Positions 1 to 9,260 of a stretch of DNA of 64,000 nucleotides are shown here, one piece after another (positions within the stretch are counted from its first letter, which is position 1; each line of letters begins with the position of its first letter). The DNA is taken from the NCBI RefSeq assembly GCF_002286815.1, contig NZ_MUNM01000031.1:22628-86627 (forward strand), read 5' to 3'. A model generated the notes under the pieces. That model was not told where the DNA came from, searched no databases, and saw only the letters and a program-made list of their open reading frames with translations. Position numbers and translations under genes: made by a program. This stretch comes from Pseudomonas sp. PICF141 (GTDB taxonomy: Bacteria; Pseudomonadota; Gammaproteobacteria; Pseudomonadales; Pseudomonadaceae).

Positions 1-354
1 ATCGACCTGCCCCGCTGTCGGGACGGCTATGGCGCCGTAGAGCATGCAGTGCCTTATATCCAGTGTGCCCACCATCATTTTCATGTACCGATCTATTCGA
101 AGGTTTTCGTGCGCAACCCATCCGATTTCACTGTCCAGCCATACGGCCAGCGCGGCTTGCTGGAATTCGTCTCGCCGTACATTTCGTCGAGCCCTGCCCA
201 TGCCGTGGTCATGGGCGATCTGGCAACGTTGCATCCCGGTGCCAGTTGCGGATGCGGTCTGCCAACCGATTGGTTCGAGCTCCATGGACGTGCCGGCACC
301 TCCGCCACTCGCAGTTGTGCCATGGCCGCATCCGAACTGATCGGAGGCGCTTGA
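1..354 (+). CDS. LuxE-like acyl-protein synthetase, C-terminal part (truncated by window edge)
   Basis: The reading frame is open from the first base and stops at 352-354, so only the last 117 residues are present. The piece contains a His-rich segment (CAHHHFHVP, about residues 22-30) and ends with a Cys-Gly-Cys-Gly element (SCGCGLPTDWFELHG), the kind of C-terminal metal-site-like element seen in LuxE/PaaK adenylate-forming proteins. LuxE proteins activate a fatty acid as acyl-AMP and pass it to a LuxC reductase. The next gene begins one base after the stop and is a LuxC fusion, which supports this role. The family call rests on a fragment plus context. The N-terminal ATP-binding part lies outside the window. 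Confidence 0.6.
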   Translation: MDLPRCRDGYGAVEHAVPYIQCAHHHFHVPIYSKVFVRNPSDFTVQPYGQRGLLEFVSPYISSSPAHAVVMGDLATLHPGASCGCGLPTDWFELHGRAGTSATRSCAMAASELIGGA

Positions 355-355
355 T

Positions 356-2758
356 ATGTATCTGATCAATGGCCAGTTGCACGATGACATCACCCCGGAA
401 AGTGCCCTCGAACGCCTCAAGAAACCATTGCCCCAGCTGCTTTCTTCACCGATCGACAGTGAGACCGTTATCGAGTCTGCTGCCCGCTTTGCCACGAAGT
501 TGCAATCTCGCAGCCAGGGTCTGTCCCTTGATGATGAGCAATATCAGGGGCTGATCGATTTCTGCCAGCGCAGCAACCTGAGCAGCAAACTTGAGCGAGA
601 GTTGGGCCTGCAACCGCGTTCGCTGCGGCGTATCGACTATCGACAGCCATGTTTCGAAAGCTGGCATCCATTAGGGTTGGTGGTGCATATCACCCCGGCC
701 AATGCGCCGTTACTGGCCTTCTGCGCAATACTCGAAAGCCTGCTGGCCGGCAATGTCAATTGGTTGCGCCCCAGTGCCAGCGATCAGGGATTGACCGCGC
801 AGTTGCTGGCCGCCCTTGTGCAATGCGACAGCAGCGGCAAGCTGGCCGAATTCGTAGCGGTTCTGCCGGTTCATACCTCGCAGATAGCGCAACTTTGCGC
901 CACGGCAGACGGGGTATCGGCCTGGGGGGGTGTGGCAGCGCTCAAGGCGATTCGTCAGCAGATTCCTGCGGGGTGCCGCTGGATCGACTGGGGACACAAA
1001 ATCAGCTTTGCCTATCTGTCACCTGAAGCGGCGGAGCCCGCCGCGCTCGATGCCTTGGCAGATGAAGTCTGTCGGCTGGATCAACAAGCATGCTCCAGCC
1101 CTCAATGGGTATTGGTGGACAGCAACGATCCGGCGGTCCTGCACAAGCTTGGAGACCGTCTGGCCGAAGCCTTCAAGCGTCGCGCCCAACAGTGGCCGGC
1201 GCTGGTGCCGACAGATCGTGAAGCTTCGGAAATCACCACGCACACCGCCATGGCGCAGCTTGACCAATGCTTCAACGATCAGACCGGTCAGGTATGGACG
1301 GGCGCCGGATGGCGTGTCATCTGGGAGCATCATCAGACACTCGCGCCATCGCCGCTGTTTCGTACAGTGCTGCTCAAGCCAGTCCCACAGCACTTGCTCG
1401 CCGAATCGCTGTTGCCCTGGCGAAACGTCCTGCAAAGCTGCGCATTGATAGCGTCCCCGGCAGGGACACCCGAGCTTGTTCGTACACTGGTCAACGCCGG
1501 CGTCACGCGCATCGCGCCTTGCCAGACGATTCATGATGGCTACGCCGGCGAGCCTCACGATGGTGTTTATGCGCTGTCGCGTCTGAGTCGTCGCCTCTCT
1601 GTGAGCCTGGCCGCTGATGTCTCGATTGGCCGCTCAACGCTCGACCCGGTGCCGCCTGCCCCTGACACAGCCCGTGGCCCGATCATGGACAAAGACACCT
1701 TCATGACCCAGCCGATCAGCCCCCTGGCACAGCTGTATTTTCGCTCCGGCGGTAGCAGCGGTACTCCGGCCCTGGCAGGTTTCAGCTACCGGGATTTCCA
1801 GCGACAAATGCGCGCCGCGGCTGATGGCATGTTCGCTGCCGGGCTCGATCCGTCACAGGACCGGGTGATGAATCTGTTCTATGGCGGGAACCTGTACGGT
1901 GGTTTTTTCAGTTTTTCGAGCATTCTTGAACAGATGGGCGTTACCCAGTTGCCCATGGGGGCTGCGCAGGACGACGATTTCAGCGAGATCGCCCGATTGA
2001 TCGTGGAGCAACGGGTCACCGTATTGATTGGCATGCCCAGTACGCTGCATCGTCTGTTTTTCAAAGAGCAGGCCCGACTTCGCGACTATGCCGGTATTGG
2101 CAAAGTGTTCCTTGGCGGCGAGCATCCAGGCGAGGCCAGCAGACGCCTGATGGAAAGTTGCGCAGTGTCGACGATTCGTTCTGCCCTCTATGGATCCGTC
2201 GATGCAGGCCCCTTGGGTCATGCCTGCCGGGCGACCGCGGACGGCGTGTTCCACTTGATGTGCGAGACCCAGCACCTGGAGATCGTTCAGCTCGAACAGG
2301 ATGTGCCGGTGCAAGCCAATGAGATCGGCCGCCTGCTGTTTACTTCCCGCGCCCGGCAAGGTCAGCAGGTTCACCGATACGACATCGGCGACACGGGCCG
2401 CTGGCTCCCCGGAGCTTGTCCTTGCGGACTGCCAACGCCGCGATTCGAACTGCTGCAGCGGCACGGCAAGCTGGTGCGGATTGGCACGGAGTTCATCTCA
2501 CCTTCGGCGCTGGAACACAGCGTTGGAGTCCCCATTCAAGTTGTTCTGGATTACACCGCCAGTGGCGTCGAACGAATGCAAGTGCGAACGGATGCCGATA
2601 TCACGCGGGTACGAGAAAAATTGCTGACCCATGAAGCATTGGCAACTGCCATAGCCGCGGCCCTGTTAATTGTCGAAGTTACCGCCTGCGCTGAACATGA
2701 ATTCATACGAAACAAACACAGTGGAAAAGTCCCACTGATTGTCGATCAACGAATATAA
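356..2758 (+). CDS. LuxC-type acyl-CoA/acyl reductase fused to PaaK/LuxE-like adenylation domain
   Basis: This 800-residue protein has two parts. Residues about 1-430 resemble LuxC, the NADPH-dependent acyl reductase of the bacterial bioluminescence fatty-acid reductase complex; the expected catalytic cysteine is C246 in the motif QQACSSPQ. Residues about 450-800 form a PaaK/LuxE-like adenylate-forming domain with a Gly/Ser-rich loop (RSGGSSGTP, 463-471), a YGSVDAG element (612-618) and a PCGLPTPRFELL element near 689-700. LuxC proteins are normally about 480 residues and stand alone, so the fusion is unusual. The stop of the preceding LuxE-like gene lies one base upstream, which implies one operon. 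A likely job is to activate an acyl acid and reduce it to an aldehyde. Substrate and product are not visible. Confidence 0.75.
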   Translation: MYLINGQLHDDITPESALERLKKPLPQLLSSPIDSETVIESAARFATKLQSRSQGLSLDDEQYQGLIDFCQRSNLSSKLERELGLQPRSLRRIDYRQPCFESWHPLGLVVHITPANAPLLAFCAILESLLAGNVNWLRPSASDQGLTAQLLAALVQCDSSGKLAEFVAVLPVHTSQIAQLCATADGVSAWGGVAALKAIRQQIPAGCRWIDWGHKISFAYLSPEAAEPAALDALADEVCRLDQQACSSPQWVLVDSNDPAVLHKLGDRLAEAFKRRAQQWPALVPTDREASEITTHTAMAQLDQCFNDQTGQVWTGAGWRVIWEHHQTLAPSPLFRTVLLKPVPQHLLAESLLPWRNVLQSCALIASPAGTPELVRTLVNAGVTRIAPCQTIHDGYAGEPHDGVYALSRLSRRLSVSLAADVSIGRSTLDPVPPAPDTARGPIMDKDTFMTQPISPLAQLYFRSGGSSGTPALAGFSYRDFQRQMRAAADGMFAAGLDPSQDRVMNLFYGGNLYGGFFSFSSILEQMGVTQLPMGAAQDDDFSEIARLIVEQRVTVLIGMPSTLHRLFFKEQARLRDYAGIGKVFLGGEHPGEASRRLMESCAVSTIRSALYGSVDAGPLGHACRATADGVFHLMCETQHLEIVQLEQDVPVQANEIGRLLFTSRARQGQQVHRYDIGDTGRWLPGACPCGLPTPRFELLQRHGKLVRIGTEFISPSALEHSVGVPIQVVLDYTASGVERMQVRTDADITRVREKLLTHEALATAIAAALLIVEVTACAEHEFIRNKHSGKVPLIVDQRI

Positions 2759-2816
2759 AAACAAAACATCTCAACGACCGTGTTATTCAAATAAAAATAC
2801 CTGAAAAGAGAATCCA

Positions 2817-4106
2817 GTGAAATTCATTCATTCGCTCGAACAACTCGTGCCTTTTGTACGACAACACTCAAGCTATTACAGCGAGCATCTGAAACATTTA
2901 CCCGCTGCAGGTATTGTTTTAAAAGACTTACCGCTAACCAATGTAACTGACTATTGGGCCGGCAGCAGTGATTTGAATCATTGGCCGGTTTTGACTGGAA
3001 ACGTCGAAGATGCGTTGGTGTTTAAAACCGGCGGCTCGACCAGTCAGGGAAAACTTGCGGTCTACGCCTACGAGGAATGGCAAACACTGGTCAGTACCTT
3101 CGGAAACAGTCTTTCTTCTCAATTGAACAATGGCGACCGCGTCGCCAATCTGTTCTTTTCAGGGGATCTCTACGCCAGTTTTCTGTTTATCCACGATTCC
3201 CTGGCCCATGTCGGACGATCCATCTGTGAGTTTCCGTTTACCGGAGACATTGAACCAGACGTACTGGCGGTTGCGATCGCTCGACATCGAATCAATGTTC
3301 TGGCCGGGGTACCTGCACAGTTGCTTCGATTCGCGGCCTACCTGATGCAGCATCGTCGTGTGCTGTGCGGGGTCGAGACACTGCTGTACGGTGGCGAAAG
3401 CCTGTTTGCCCCGCAGTTGGCAATTCTCGGCGAAGTATTCCCCAACGCCCGCATTGCCTCTATCGGCTACGCCAGTGTAGACGCCGGGCTCATAGGGGCC
3501 AGCACTCGCGATTGTGCATTGGGCGAGCATCGGGTTTTCGAACAGCAAACCTTGCTGGAAATCATCGATGAAGACACCGGTGAAGTGATTGAAGAATGCG
3601 ATCATATCGGAATGCTAGTGCAGACCAATCTGACCCGCCGGCTCATGCCGCTGCTGCGTTATCCCGTGGGCGACCGTGCGTGTTGGCGTGAACCGACCGC
3701 AACCCCGATGCGTAAATTCGCCCTCAAGGGGCGTAGCGCCCACAGCCAGCGGGTACGCGTAGGCGTGCTGTCGCTGCTTACTGAAGAAATACACGAGATC
3801 ATTCAGCGCATAGCGCACAGCGAGCAATGGCAATTGCTGATCGAACAGACAGGCGCCAAGGATCTGTTGAGCGTGAAGTGGGTGCCCGAGCCTCAATTAC
3901 AAGCCGTCGAACCAGTGCTCCGTGCATTGCGTGAAGCGTTACTCGCCCACTACCCGGCCATCGTCGACTTGAGTCGAGAGGGTCTGCTGGAGTTTCGAGT
4001 ACTCTGCTGCGCAACTACAGACCTGCAGCTTCACCCTCGCTCAGGCAAGCAACTGCGAGTACAGGATTTGCGCGTGTACGATGTTTGCTCGCAGGAGCCC
4101 GCGTGA
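2817..4106 (+). CDS. PaaK/LuxE-like adenylate-forming protein
   Basis: The 429-residue product is related to phenylacetate-CoA ligase and LuxE-type enzymes. It has a Gly/Ser-rich loop (TGGSTSQGK, 71-79), an NLFFSGDLYASF segment and a YASVDAG element that match corresponding segments in the second half of the upstream fusion protein. The two are therefore probably diverged copies of one module. The start is GTG at 2817 with an AAAGAGAA stretch upstream, and the stop overlaps the next start by one base. The leader between 2759 and 2816 is AT-rich. The role is inferred to be acyl activation or transfer in the same pathway as the LuxC fusion. Whether it is an active ligase cannot be read from the sequence. 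Confidence 0.65.
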   Translation: MKFIHSLEQLVPFVRQHSSYYSEHLKHLPAAGIVLKDLPLTNVTDYWAGSSDLNHWPVLTGNVEDALVFKTGGSTSQGKLAVYAYEEWQTLVSTFGNSLSSQLNNGDRVANLFFSGDLYASFLFIHDSLAHVGRSICEFPFTGDIEPDVLAVAIARHRINVLAGVPAQLLRFAAYLMQHRRVLCGVETLLYGGESLFAPQLAILGEVFPNARIASIGYASVDAGLIGASTRDCALGEHRVFEQQTLLEIIDEDTGEVIEECDHIGMLVQTNLTRRLMPLLRYPVGDRACWREPTATPMRKFALKGRSAHSQRVRVGVLSLLTEEIHEIIQRIAHSEQWQLLIEQTGAKDLLSVKWVPEPQLQAVEPVLRALREALLAHYPAIVDLSREGLLEFRVLCCATTDLQLHPRSGKQLRVQDLRVYDVCSQEPA

Positions 4107-5068
4107 TGACCCGGTTGATATGCCGCCCCTATCGTCCTTCCGATGCCGATGCCGTGAGCCGGTTGTTTCGGGAAGTCTACGGCGATATCTACGCTCAGCC
4201 GGATGTTTACCTGCCGAACATGATCAGTCAGCACAACGCCGAAGGCCGCTGGCGATCGATACTGGCTGTGGATGACACGCGGGTGCTCGGGCATGCCGCG
4301 CTGTGCCGCGACTCGCCTTCGAATACCGCGGAACTGGCCCTCATCGTGGTAGATCCCACCGCTCAGGGGCAGAATCTCGCGACTTACCTGGGCCTTGAGC
4401 TACTGAGGCAGTCCGCTTTTCTGGGCCTCAAGAACATCTCGATCAAGCAAGTGACGCATCATCCCTACACTCAGCGCATGGCAGGAAAGATCGGCTTCCA
4501 CAGCACCGGACTGCTTCCCGATTATGTCCCTTCGCCATTTGCTGAACCACTTCCGGAAACCATCGTCATGGGCTGTCACCTGATTGACGGACACACGCGT
4601 CCACTCCCCGACATGCCTTGGCCCGCAAGCTGTCGCAGGTTTATGCAGCATCTGTGCTCGGTGTTTGGAACCCGGCAAGACAATGCATCACCGCCCGTGA
4701 CGCCCTTGCAAATAAAGCAACATCAGCATCGGTTCGATATTGTCATTCAACGTTTGAACAAACGTCTGCTTGAGCAAATCAGCCAATTGCCCAGGCACTG
4801 GCTGATCTCTGCAAGACTGGAATTGTCCCGGCACTTCGCCCGGGACCTGCACAGTTTTTCGGCTCTGGGCTTTGCCTTCACCGGCTTGATGCCCACGCCA
4901 GGTGATAATGGCTGGTTCGCCCTGTTTCATCGAGGCGTCCAGCCTCGTTCCCTCAACCTGCACTGCGCGCACATGCAACGACTGCATGACGACTTACAGC
5001 AAAACGCAAATGCCATGAGAACCCACCAGTACGTCGACGCCCGTATCGGTTCCCGCTCAGCCGCTTGA
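4106..5068 (+). CDS. GNAT-family acyltransferase with C-terminal extension
   Basis: Residues about 5-160 match a GNAT N-acyltransferase. There is an N-terminal PYRPSDADAV start, a central beta-strand run (TAELALIVVDP) followed by an acyl-CoA loop-like stretch (TAQGQNLATYL), and a late FHSTGLLPDYV strand. About 150 further residues have no family I recognise. ATG at 4106 is preferred over the upstream in-frame ATG at 4085 because AGGAG lies about 10 bases before it and it overlaps the previous stop by one base, a sign of translational coupling. The gene closes the LuxE/LuxC operon, so it may acylate the product or an intermediate; this is inference. Its 3' end overlaps the convergent LysR gene by 12 bp. 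Confidence 0.7.
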   Translation: MTRLICRPYRPSDADAVSRLFREVYGDIYAQPDVYLPNMISQHNAEGRWRSILAVDDTRVLGHAALCRDSPSNTAELALIVVDPTAQGQNLATYLGLELLRQSAFLGLKNISIKQVTHHPYTQRMAGKIGFHSTGLLPDYVPSPFAEPLPETIVMGCHLIDGHTRPLPDMPWPASCRRFMQHLCSVFGTRQDNASPPVTPLQIKQHQHRFDIVIQRLNKRLLEQISQLPRHWLISARLELSRHFARDLHSFSALGFAFTGLMPTPGDNGWFALFHRGVQPRSLNLHCAHMQRLHDDLQQNANAMRTHQYVDARIGSRSAA

Positions 5069-5983
5069 GTGTTTTCTATAAAAGTCAGCGCTCGGCTGCG
5101 CGCAAAGCTCCACCAGCCAATCGACAAATACCCTCACCCGTCGAGACAACTGGCGGTGCGGTGGATAGAGCGCCGTCAACGGAAACGCCGGTGGCGGCAC
5201 TGCCTTTAGCACTTCACATAAACGGCCTTCTTCCAGTTGTCGTGCGACGTGATAAAACGGGGTCTGGACCAGTCCATAGCCCGCTTCGCAAGCGGCGAGA
5301 TATCCATCGGCGCTATTGACTGAAACCTGTTTGGGCAGATCAATCGGCTGCACCTGACCATCAACCACAAACTCCAGCCCATAACGCTTGCTGGTGCTGC
5401 TGGAGAAATACTCCACCATCCGATGGCCGTCGAGATCGGCCAGACACTGAGGCGTACCGTGGCGTTGCAAGTATTGCGGGCTCGCACAGGTGACCTGGTC
5501 CATCATGACCAACGGCCTTGCGACCAGTGAATCGTCCAGGGCCGAGCCGCCGCGCAATACGCAATCGACACCTTCGCGAATCAAATCCACTGGCCGGTCG
5601 TTCAACCCGATTTCCAGTTCGATCAAGGGATACCGGGCGGTGAATTGCGGCAATGCCGGAATCACGATCAAACGCCCCACTCCCGCCGGCATATCCACTC
5701 GCAGCAGCCCCTTGGGATTTTGGCGAGCAGCGGAAAACACCGCTTCGGTCTCCTCCAGATCCGCCAACAGCCGTACGCAACGCGGATAGTAGGCGGCGCC
5801 ATCGAGCGTCAGGCTGATCTGCCGGGTGGTGCGTTGCAGCAGTTGCACGCCCAGATGTGCCTCAAGTTGCTTGATCAGAATGGTGACCGAAGCCCGGGGC
5901 AATTGCAGGCTGTCCGCCGCTTTGGCGAAGCCGCCCAGTTCGACGATTCGAGTGAATACGCGCATGGCATTGAAACGGTCCAT
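5057..5983 (-). CDS. LysR-family transcriptional regulator
   Basis: The 308-residue protein begins with a typical LysR winged helix-turn-helix (residues about 1-60, with [16 protein letters not shown] and the [11 protein letters not shown] stretch) and continues into a LysR substrate-binding domain (about 90-295). It belongs by appearance to the large CrgA-like group that often sits divergently from the reductase or dehydrogenase it controls. Here it faces an aldo/keto reductase start across 117 bp, so that gene is its likely target. The inducer cannot be told from sequence. The 3' end overlaps the last 12 bases of the convergent GNAT gene. Confidence 0.92.
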   Translation of the reverse strand: MDRFNAMRVFTRIVELGGFAKAADSLQLPRASVTILIKQLEAHLGVQLLQRTTRQISLTLDGAAYYPRCVRLLADLEETEAVFSAARQNPKGLLRVDMPAGVGRLIVIPALPQFTARYPLIELEIGLNDRPVDLIREGVDCVLRGGSALDDSLVARPLVMMDQVTCASPQYLQRHGTPQCLADLDGHRMVEYFSSSTSKRYGLEFVVDGQVQPIDLPKQVSVNSADGYLAACEAGYGLVQTPFYHVARQLEEGRLCEVLKAVPPPAFPLTALYPPHRQLSRRVRVFVDWLVELCAQPSADFYRKHSSG

Positions 5984-6100
5984 TGCTTTGGCTTACCGAC
6001 TGATTGTTTAGAAATTCCAAATAGTGATAGCAGTTTTAGCCGGTTTATCTCGTTTCTGTCGAGGTCAACAATGGGCTTCAATTCACAGGGAGCTTATTTC
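5984..6100. promoter_or_regulatory. Divergent promoter region between LysR and aldo/keto reductase genes
   Basis: This 117-bp stretch separates two divergent starts and is AT-rich in its middle. It holds a T-N11-A type dyad-like stretch around 6010-6030 (TTAGAAATTCCAA), the loose pattern used by LysR proteins. The gene arrangement supports a shared regulatory region; the exact operator and promoter boxes are not certain. Confidence 0.4.
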
Positions 6101-7096
6101 ATGCAAACACGTCAACTGGGCAAAAACGGTCCGCAGGTAAGCGCGATCGGTCTGGGCTGCATGGGCATGACCGATTTCTACACCACCGGCGTGAACACCC
6201 GCGAAGCCACGGCCACTTTGCACCGCGCGCTGGAACTGGGAATCAACCTGCTCGACACGGCTGACATGTACGGCCCACATACCAATGAAGAACTGATTGG
6301 CAAGGCCATCGCCGGCAAGCGTCACCAGGTGTTTCTTGCCAGCAAATTCGGGATTGTCCGTGACCCGTCCAACCCCGGTGCACGGGGCGTCAACGGTCGA
6401 CCGGAATACATACACAAATCTATCGACGGCACCCTCAAACGCCTTGGCGTGGAGACCCTCGATTTGTATTACCAGCACCGCATCGATCCGCAGGTGGCCA
6501 TCGAGGAAACCGTTGGCGCCATGGCGGAACTGGTGAAGGCCGGCAAAGTGCGTTATCTGGGATTGAGTGAAGCATCGGTCTCCACGCTGGAGCGAGCGAA
6601 CAAGGTTCACCCGATCAGCGCACTGCAAAGTGAATACTCGTTATGGAGCCGCGACCAGGAAGAAAACGGTTGCCTGGCAGCTTGCCAGCGCCTGGGTGTT
6701 GCTTTTGTGCCCTACAGTCCGTTGGGCCGGGGCTTTTTGACCGGCGCGCTAAGAAGTCCGGATGATTTCGCGGCCGACGACTACCGTCGCTTCAGTCCAC
6801 GCTTTGAAGGGGAGAACTTCGCTAAAAACCTGTTGCTGGTGCAGCAAGTGCAAGCCCTGGCCACGGACAAAGGTGTAACGGCGGGCCAATTGGCCTTGGC
6901 GTGGGTCTTGGCCCAAGGGGATTACCTGATCCCGATTCCAGGCACCAAACAGCGCAAATACCTGGAAGAAAACATGGCCGCGCTGGACGTGAAGCTGAGC
7001 CACGAAGAATTGCAGGCCTTGGAAGCGATATTCCCGGCCAATGCCACGGCAGGGCTGCGTTATCCGGAAGAAGTCATGAAGTTGCTTGATCGATAG
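6101..7096 (+). CDS. Aldo/keto reductase
   Basis: This 331-residue protein has the full AKR TIM-barrel pattern. The N-terminal strand carries GLGCMGM, the Asp and Tyr of the catalytic tetrad lie in LLDTADMYG, the Lys in LASKFG and the His in YYQHRID. It reduces carbonyl groups with NADPH in the cytoplasm; the AKR13/YakC-like group is the closest fit by overall look. ATG at 6101 is chosen because AGGGAG lies eight bases before it and homologous proteins begin with the QTRQLG strand. An in-frame ATG at 6071 is possible. The divergent LysR gene probably regulates it. The physiological substrate is unknown. Confidence 0.92.
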   Translation: MQTRQLGKNGPQVSAIGLGCMGMTDFYTTGVNTREATATLHRALELGINLLDTADMYGPHTNEELIGKAIAGKRHQVFLASKFGIVRDPSNPGARGVNGRPEYIHKSIDGTLKRLGVETLDLYYQHRIDPQVAIEETVGAMAELVKAGKVRYLGLSEASVSTLERANKVHPISALQSEYSLWSRDQEENGCLAACQRLGVAFVPYSPLGRGFLTGALRSPDDFAADDYRRFSPRFEGENFAKNLLLVQQVQALATDKGVTAGQLALAWVLAQGDYLIPIPGTKQRKYLEENMAALDVKLSHEELQALEAIFPANATAGLRYPEEVMKLLDR

Positions 7097-7106
7097 CAGG
7101 GCATCC

Positions 7107-7140
7107 GGCCCGTTCGAGAGTTCGAGAGTTCGAGCGGGCC
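7107..7140. terminator. Hairpin between convergent genes
   Basis: GGCCCGTTCGA and TCGAGCGGGCC pair around a short loop with one wobble. It lies between the end of the aldo/keto reductase and the end of the convergent 175-aa gene. There is no clear T-run, so it could act as a weak two-way terminator. Confidence 0.5.
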
Positions 7141-7154
7141 AGCGCGGCCAGACA

Positions 7155-7682
7155 TCACGCCTTGGCCTGGACGCCCTTGTCAGTCGGGGTCGTGCCATTG
7201 CCCTTACCGTAAGCTTGCAAGTTCTGCAGGACGTAGATCGCCGTCTTGTACTCAGGAATCAGGCCAACAGCGTACTTGTCACCCTTGATACTGTTGTTCT
7301 GAATGGTGTCCAGTTGCGTGGCGAAATACTCCAGCGCATTGAACTTCGCATCCGGGTCTTTCTGTACGCCAAAACGATCAAACTTGTCACCGGCATTAAG
7401 CAAGGTCATCGACGTAATATCGGAAATCAGACCTTTGCTTTTCAAGAAAGCACTGAGATTGCCCAGTTGCTTGGCGGAGACATTTTCCGGATCGAAGCCT
7501 TTGATGTTCCTGTGCAGTTTCTGCTCGTCCATTTTCGCCGTATTCAGCGCATTGGGATTGCTTCCCACCAGTGCCAGCATCTGCTTGACCCTGGCGCTGT
7601 GGGTAACAGGCTTGCCGTTGCCGGTATCCTTGACCAGCAAACCTGCCTTGCTCGTCCACGCGCCTGTATAGCCGATTGTCAT
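7155..7682 (-). CDS. Hypothetical protein, 175 aa
   Basis: I do not recognise this protein. It is soluble-looking, with no signal peptide, membrane segment or cysteine. It seems mostly helical, with a Gly/Lys/Thr-rich start and an Ala/Gln/Gly-rich tail. Repeated Asn, Lys and Asp residues in segments such as NALNTAKMDEQKLHRNI give it a composition unlike the metabolic enzymes around it. ATG at 7682 is preceded by GGGAG at about eight bases, so translation is plausible. A hairpin separates it from the convergent aldo/keto reductase. Its lone position, low complexity and lack of cysteine would fit an accessory or secreted effector-like protein, but nothing in the sequence proves that. Confidence 0.6.
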   Translation of the reverse strand: MTIGYTGAWTSKAGLLVKDTGNGKPVTHSARVKQMLALVGSNPNALNTAKMDEQKLHRNIKGFDPENVSAKQLGNLSAFLKSKGLISDITSMTLLNAGDKFDRFGVQKDPDAKFNALEYFATQLDTIQNNSIKGDKYAVGLIPEYKTAIYVLQNLQAYGKGNGTTPTDKGVQAKA

Positions 7683-8101
7683 GACCGGGCTCCCGGCTGC
7701 GTGACGGAATGCCGATCATCCAAAACACACAGACGTCCTTGTGAGGCGACCATAAAAGTTCCTTGTTCAACCGAGTTAAGTGTGGGCGAGTATCGATGTG
7801 TGCTCTGACGTCACCAACAGATATTTCCTTTTTTTACAATTCTCATACATTTACGGTACATAGCGCAAAGCGCGTTGTTTCTTTGGTTTACCTGAACTTT
7901 TCGATAGAGGCGCAGATTACTAATCAAGCTCCTTGGTTAGTTGTTTATGTGTGCCCGGCAAACCAGTTTGCTGGTGCTTAATGTTCGTTGATCGCAACAG
8001 GCTGGCCTGGCCCCCTCGCCACAGATTCGAAACAACCCCTGTCTATTTGCTGGGTAAACGGGTCAAAATGCATTTTTTGGCCACAACCCGAGACGAGCCC
8101 C
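7683..8101. other. Intergenic region, no gene recognised
   Basis: This 419-bp stretch lies between divergent starts of the 175-aa protein gene and the DUF411 gene. It is AT-rich around 7820-7930, including a run of seven T after 7827, and probably carries both promoters. A 72-codon open frame at 7763-7981 has no convincing ribosome site or composition and was not called. Confidence 0.5.
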
Positions 8102-8548
8102 ATGCGAAACCACCTGCGTCTGGCCGCCCTGAGCGCCCTTTTCATCTCTTCCCTGGCCCAGGCTGCCGAGCTGATACCCATCGAAGTCCATCGCGATGCC
8201 AACTGCGGTTGCTGCAAAAAATGGGTCAGCCATCTGGAAGCCAACGGTTTCAAGGTCACCGACCATGTTGAAGCCGACATGAGCCAATTCAAGCAACAAC
8301 ATGGCGTACCACCGCGCCTCGCGTCGTGTCACACCGGCCTTATCAACGGTAAATTCGTCGAAGGCCACGTGCCGGCCGATCAAGTACTGGCCTTGAGCCG
8401 GCGTGATGATTTGTTGGGGGTTGCCGCACCTGGCATGCCAGTGGGCTCGCCCGGCATGGAAACGGACGGCATGAGCGATGCCTACCAGGTGATTGGTCTG
8501 AAAAAGGATGGCACTGACGTGGTGGTGGCGGACTACCCCGCCCATTGA
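8102..8548 (+). CDS. Periplasmic DUF411 metal-binding protein
   Basis: The protein is 148 residues and starts with a signal peptide (MRNHLRLAALSALFISSLAQA, likely cut after AQA). The mature part has the DUF411 hallmarks: a thioredoxin-like Cys motif CGCCKKW and the later HGVPPRLASCHT segment. A Met-rich loop (PGMPVGSPGMETDGM) would suit copper or silver binding. DUF411 proteins are linked to copper handling in Gram-negative bacteria, often near cop genes, but no cop gene is visible here. ATG at 8102 gives the signal peptide; longer in-frame extensions would not. Function in metal binding is inferred from the family. Confidence 0.85.
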   Translation: MRNHLRLAALSALFISSLAQAAELIPIEVHRDANCGCCKKWVSHLEANGFKVTDHVEADMSQFKQQHGVPPRLASCHTGLINGKFVEGHVPADQVLALSRRDDLLGVAAPGMPVGSPGMETDGMSDAYQVIGLKKDGTDVVVADYPAH

Positions 8549-8663
8549 TATTCGGCGCGGGTGAAGAAGATGGCCTGAAACTCTGGGCATGAACACAGAG
8601 GGGCCTATTTGCATCCTGTCCGAGGTCTGAGCCCCGGACATGCCGGATATATTACAGGCAGCG

Positions 8664-9260
8664 CTATAAAGGCTCCGCTGTCCGGATAAGCGAGTTCAAT
8701 ACCAGCTTAATTTCAGAGGCCGGATCTTTATGTCCTTGCAGTATCAAACCTTCCGACAAAGCGGTGAAGGTTCTTGCAAGAGCGGCGTATGCCAAAGGAG
8801 GTTTCTTGCCTGCATGATTGAATATGATGGTAATCAGCTTGCCCAAGGCTTCACTATTTTCCTGATGCAGATCGTAGTAATGCTTTGAGAACTCTTCATC
8901 GCGCAAGGCGATCAATTGCAACTCAGCATCAAGGATTGCACAACTGGTATTATTTTTAAGGGTGTCAATATAAGCATTCAATCCATGGGTCAGCTGCTCA
9001 GATGAATACCCCGAACTCAGGGTAACGCTCAACCGATCTATTTCAACTCTCTTGAACCTCTGAGTCAACTGCAGAAGCAAGTCTGACTTACTTGTAAAGT
9101 TTGAAAAGAACGCCCCTTTCGAAAAGCCGGCCTCCTCGGAAATAGCGTTGACGCTGGCCGCGTGAAAGCCTTTTCTCACCATAAGGTCAGTGGCAGTGTC
9201 GAATAATTTATCTCTTGTTACTTGCTGACTTTCTTCTCGACCCAATCTCTTTTTAATCAC
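8664..9260 (-). CDS. TetR-family transcriptional regulator
   Basis: The 198-residue protein has an N-terminal TetR helix-turn-helix (about residues 12-60; VNAISEEAGFSKGAFFSNF) and a C-terminal all-helical ligand and dimer domain. GTG at 9260 is chosen because AAGGAG lies eight bases upstream; a TTG start at 9287 would add nine residues without a ribosome site. The gene is transcribed away from the polyketide-like cluster that starts at 9777, with a 516-bp shared region, so it is the natural candidate regulator. In Streptomyces the butyrolactone receptors are also TetR proteins, and AfsA-type chemistry is encoded next door; any functional parallel is inference. Confidence 0.9.
   Translation of the reverse strand: MIKKRLGREESQQVTRDKLFDTATDLMVRKGFHAASVNAISEEAGFSKGAFFSNFTSKSDLLLQLTQRFKRVEIDRLSVTLSSGYSSEQLTHGLNAYIDTLKNNTSCAILDAELQLIALRDEEFSKHYYDLHQENSEALGKLITIIFNHAGKKPPLAYAALARTFTALSEGLILQGHKDPASEIKLVLNSLIRTAEPL

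Noticed and set aside
7763..7981. 72-codon open frame in the gap before the DUF411 gene
   Set aside because: No ribosome site, odd composition and no family resemblance; probably chance in AT-rich DNA.
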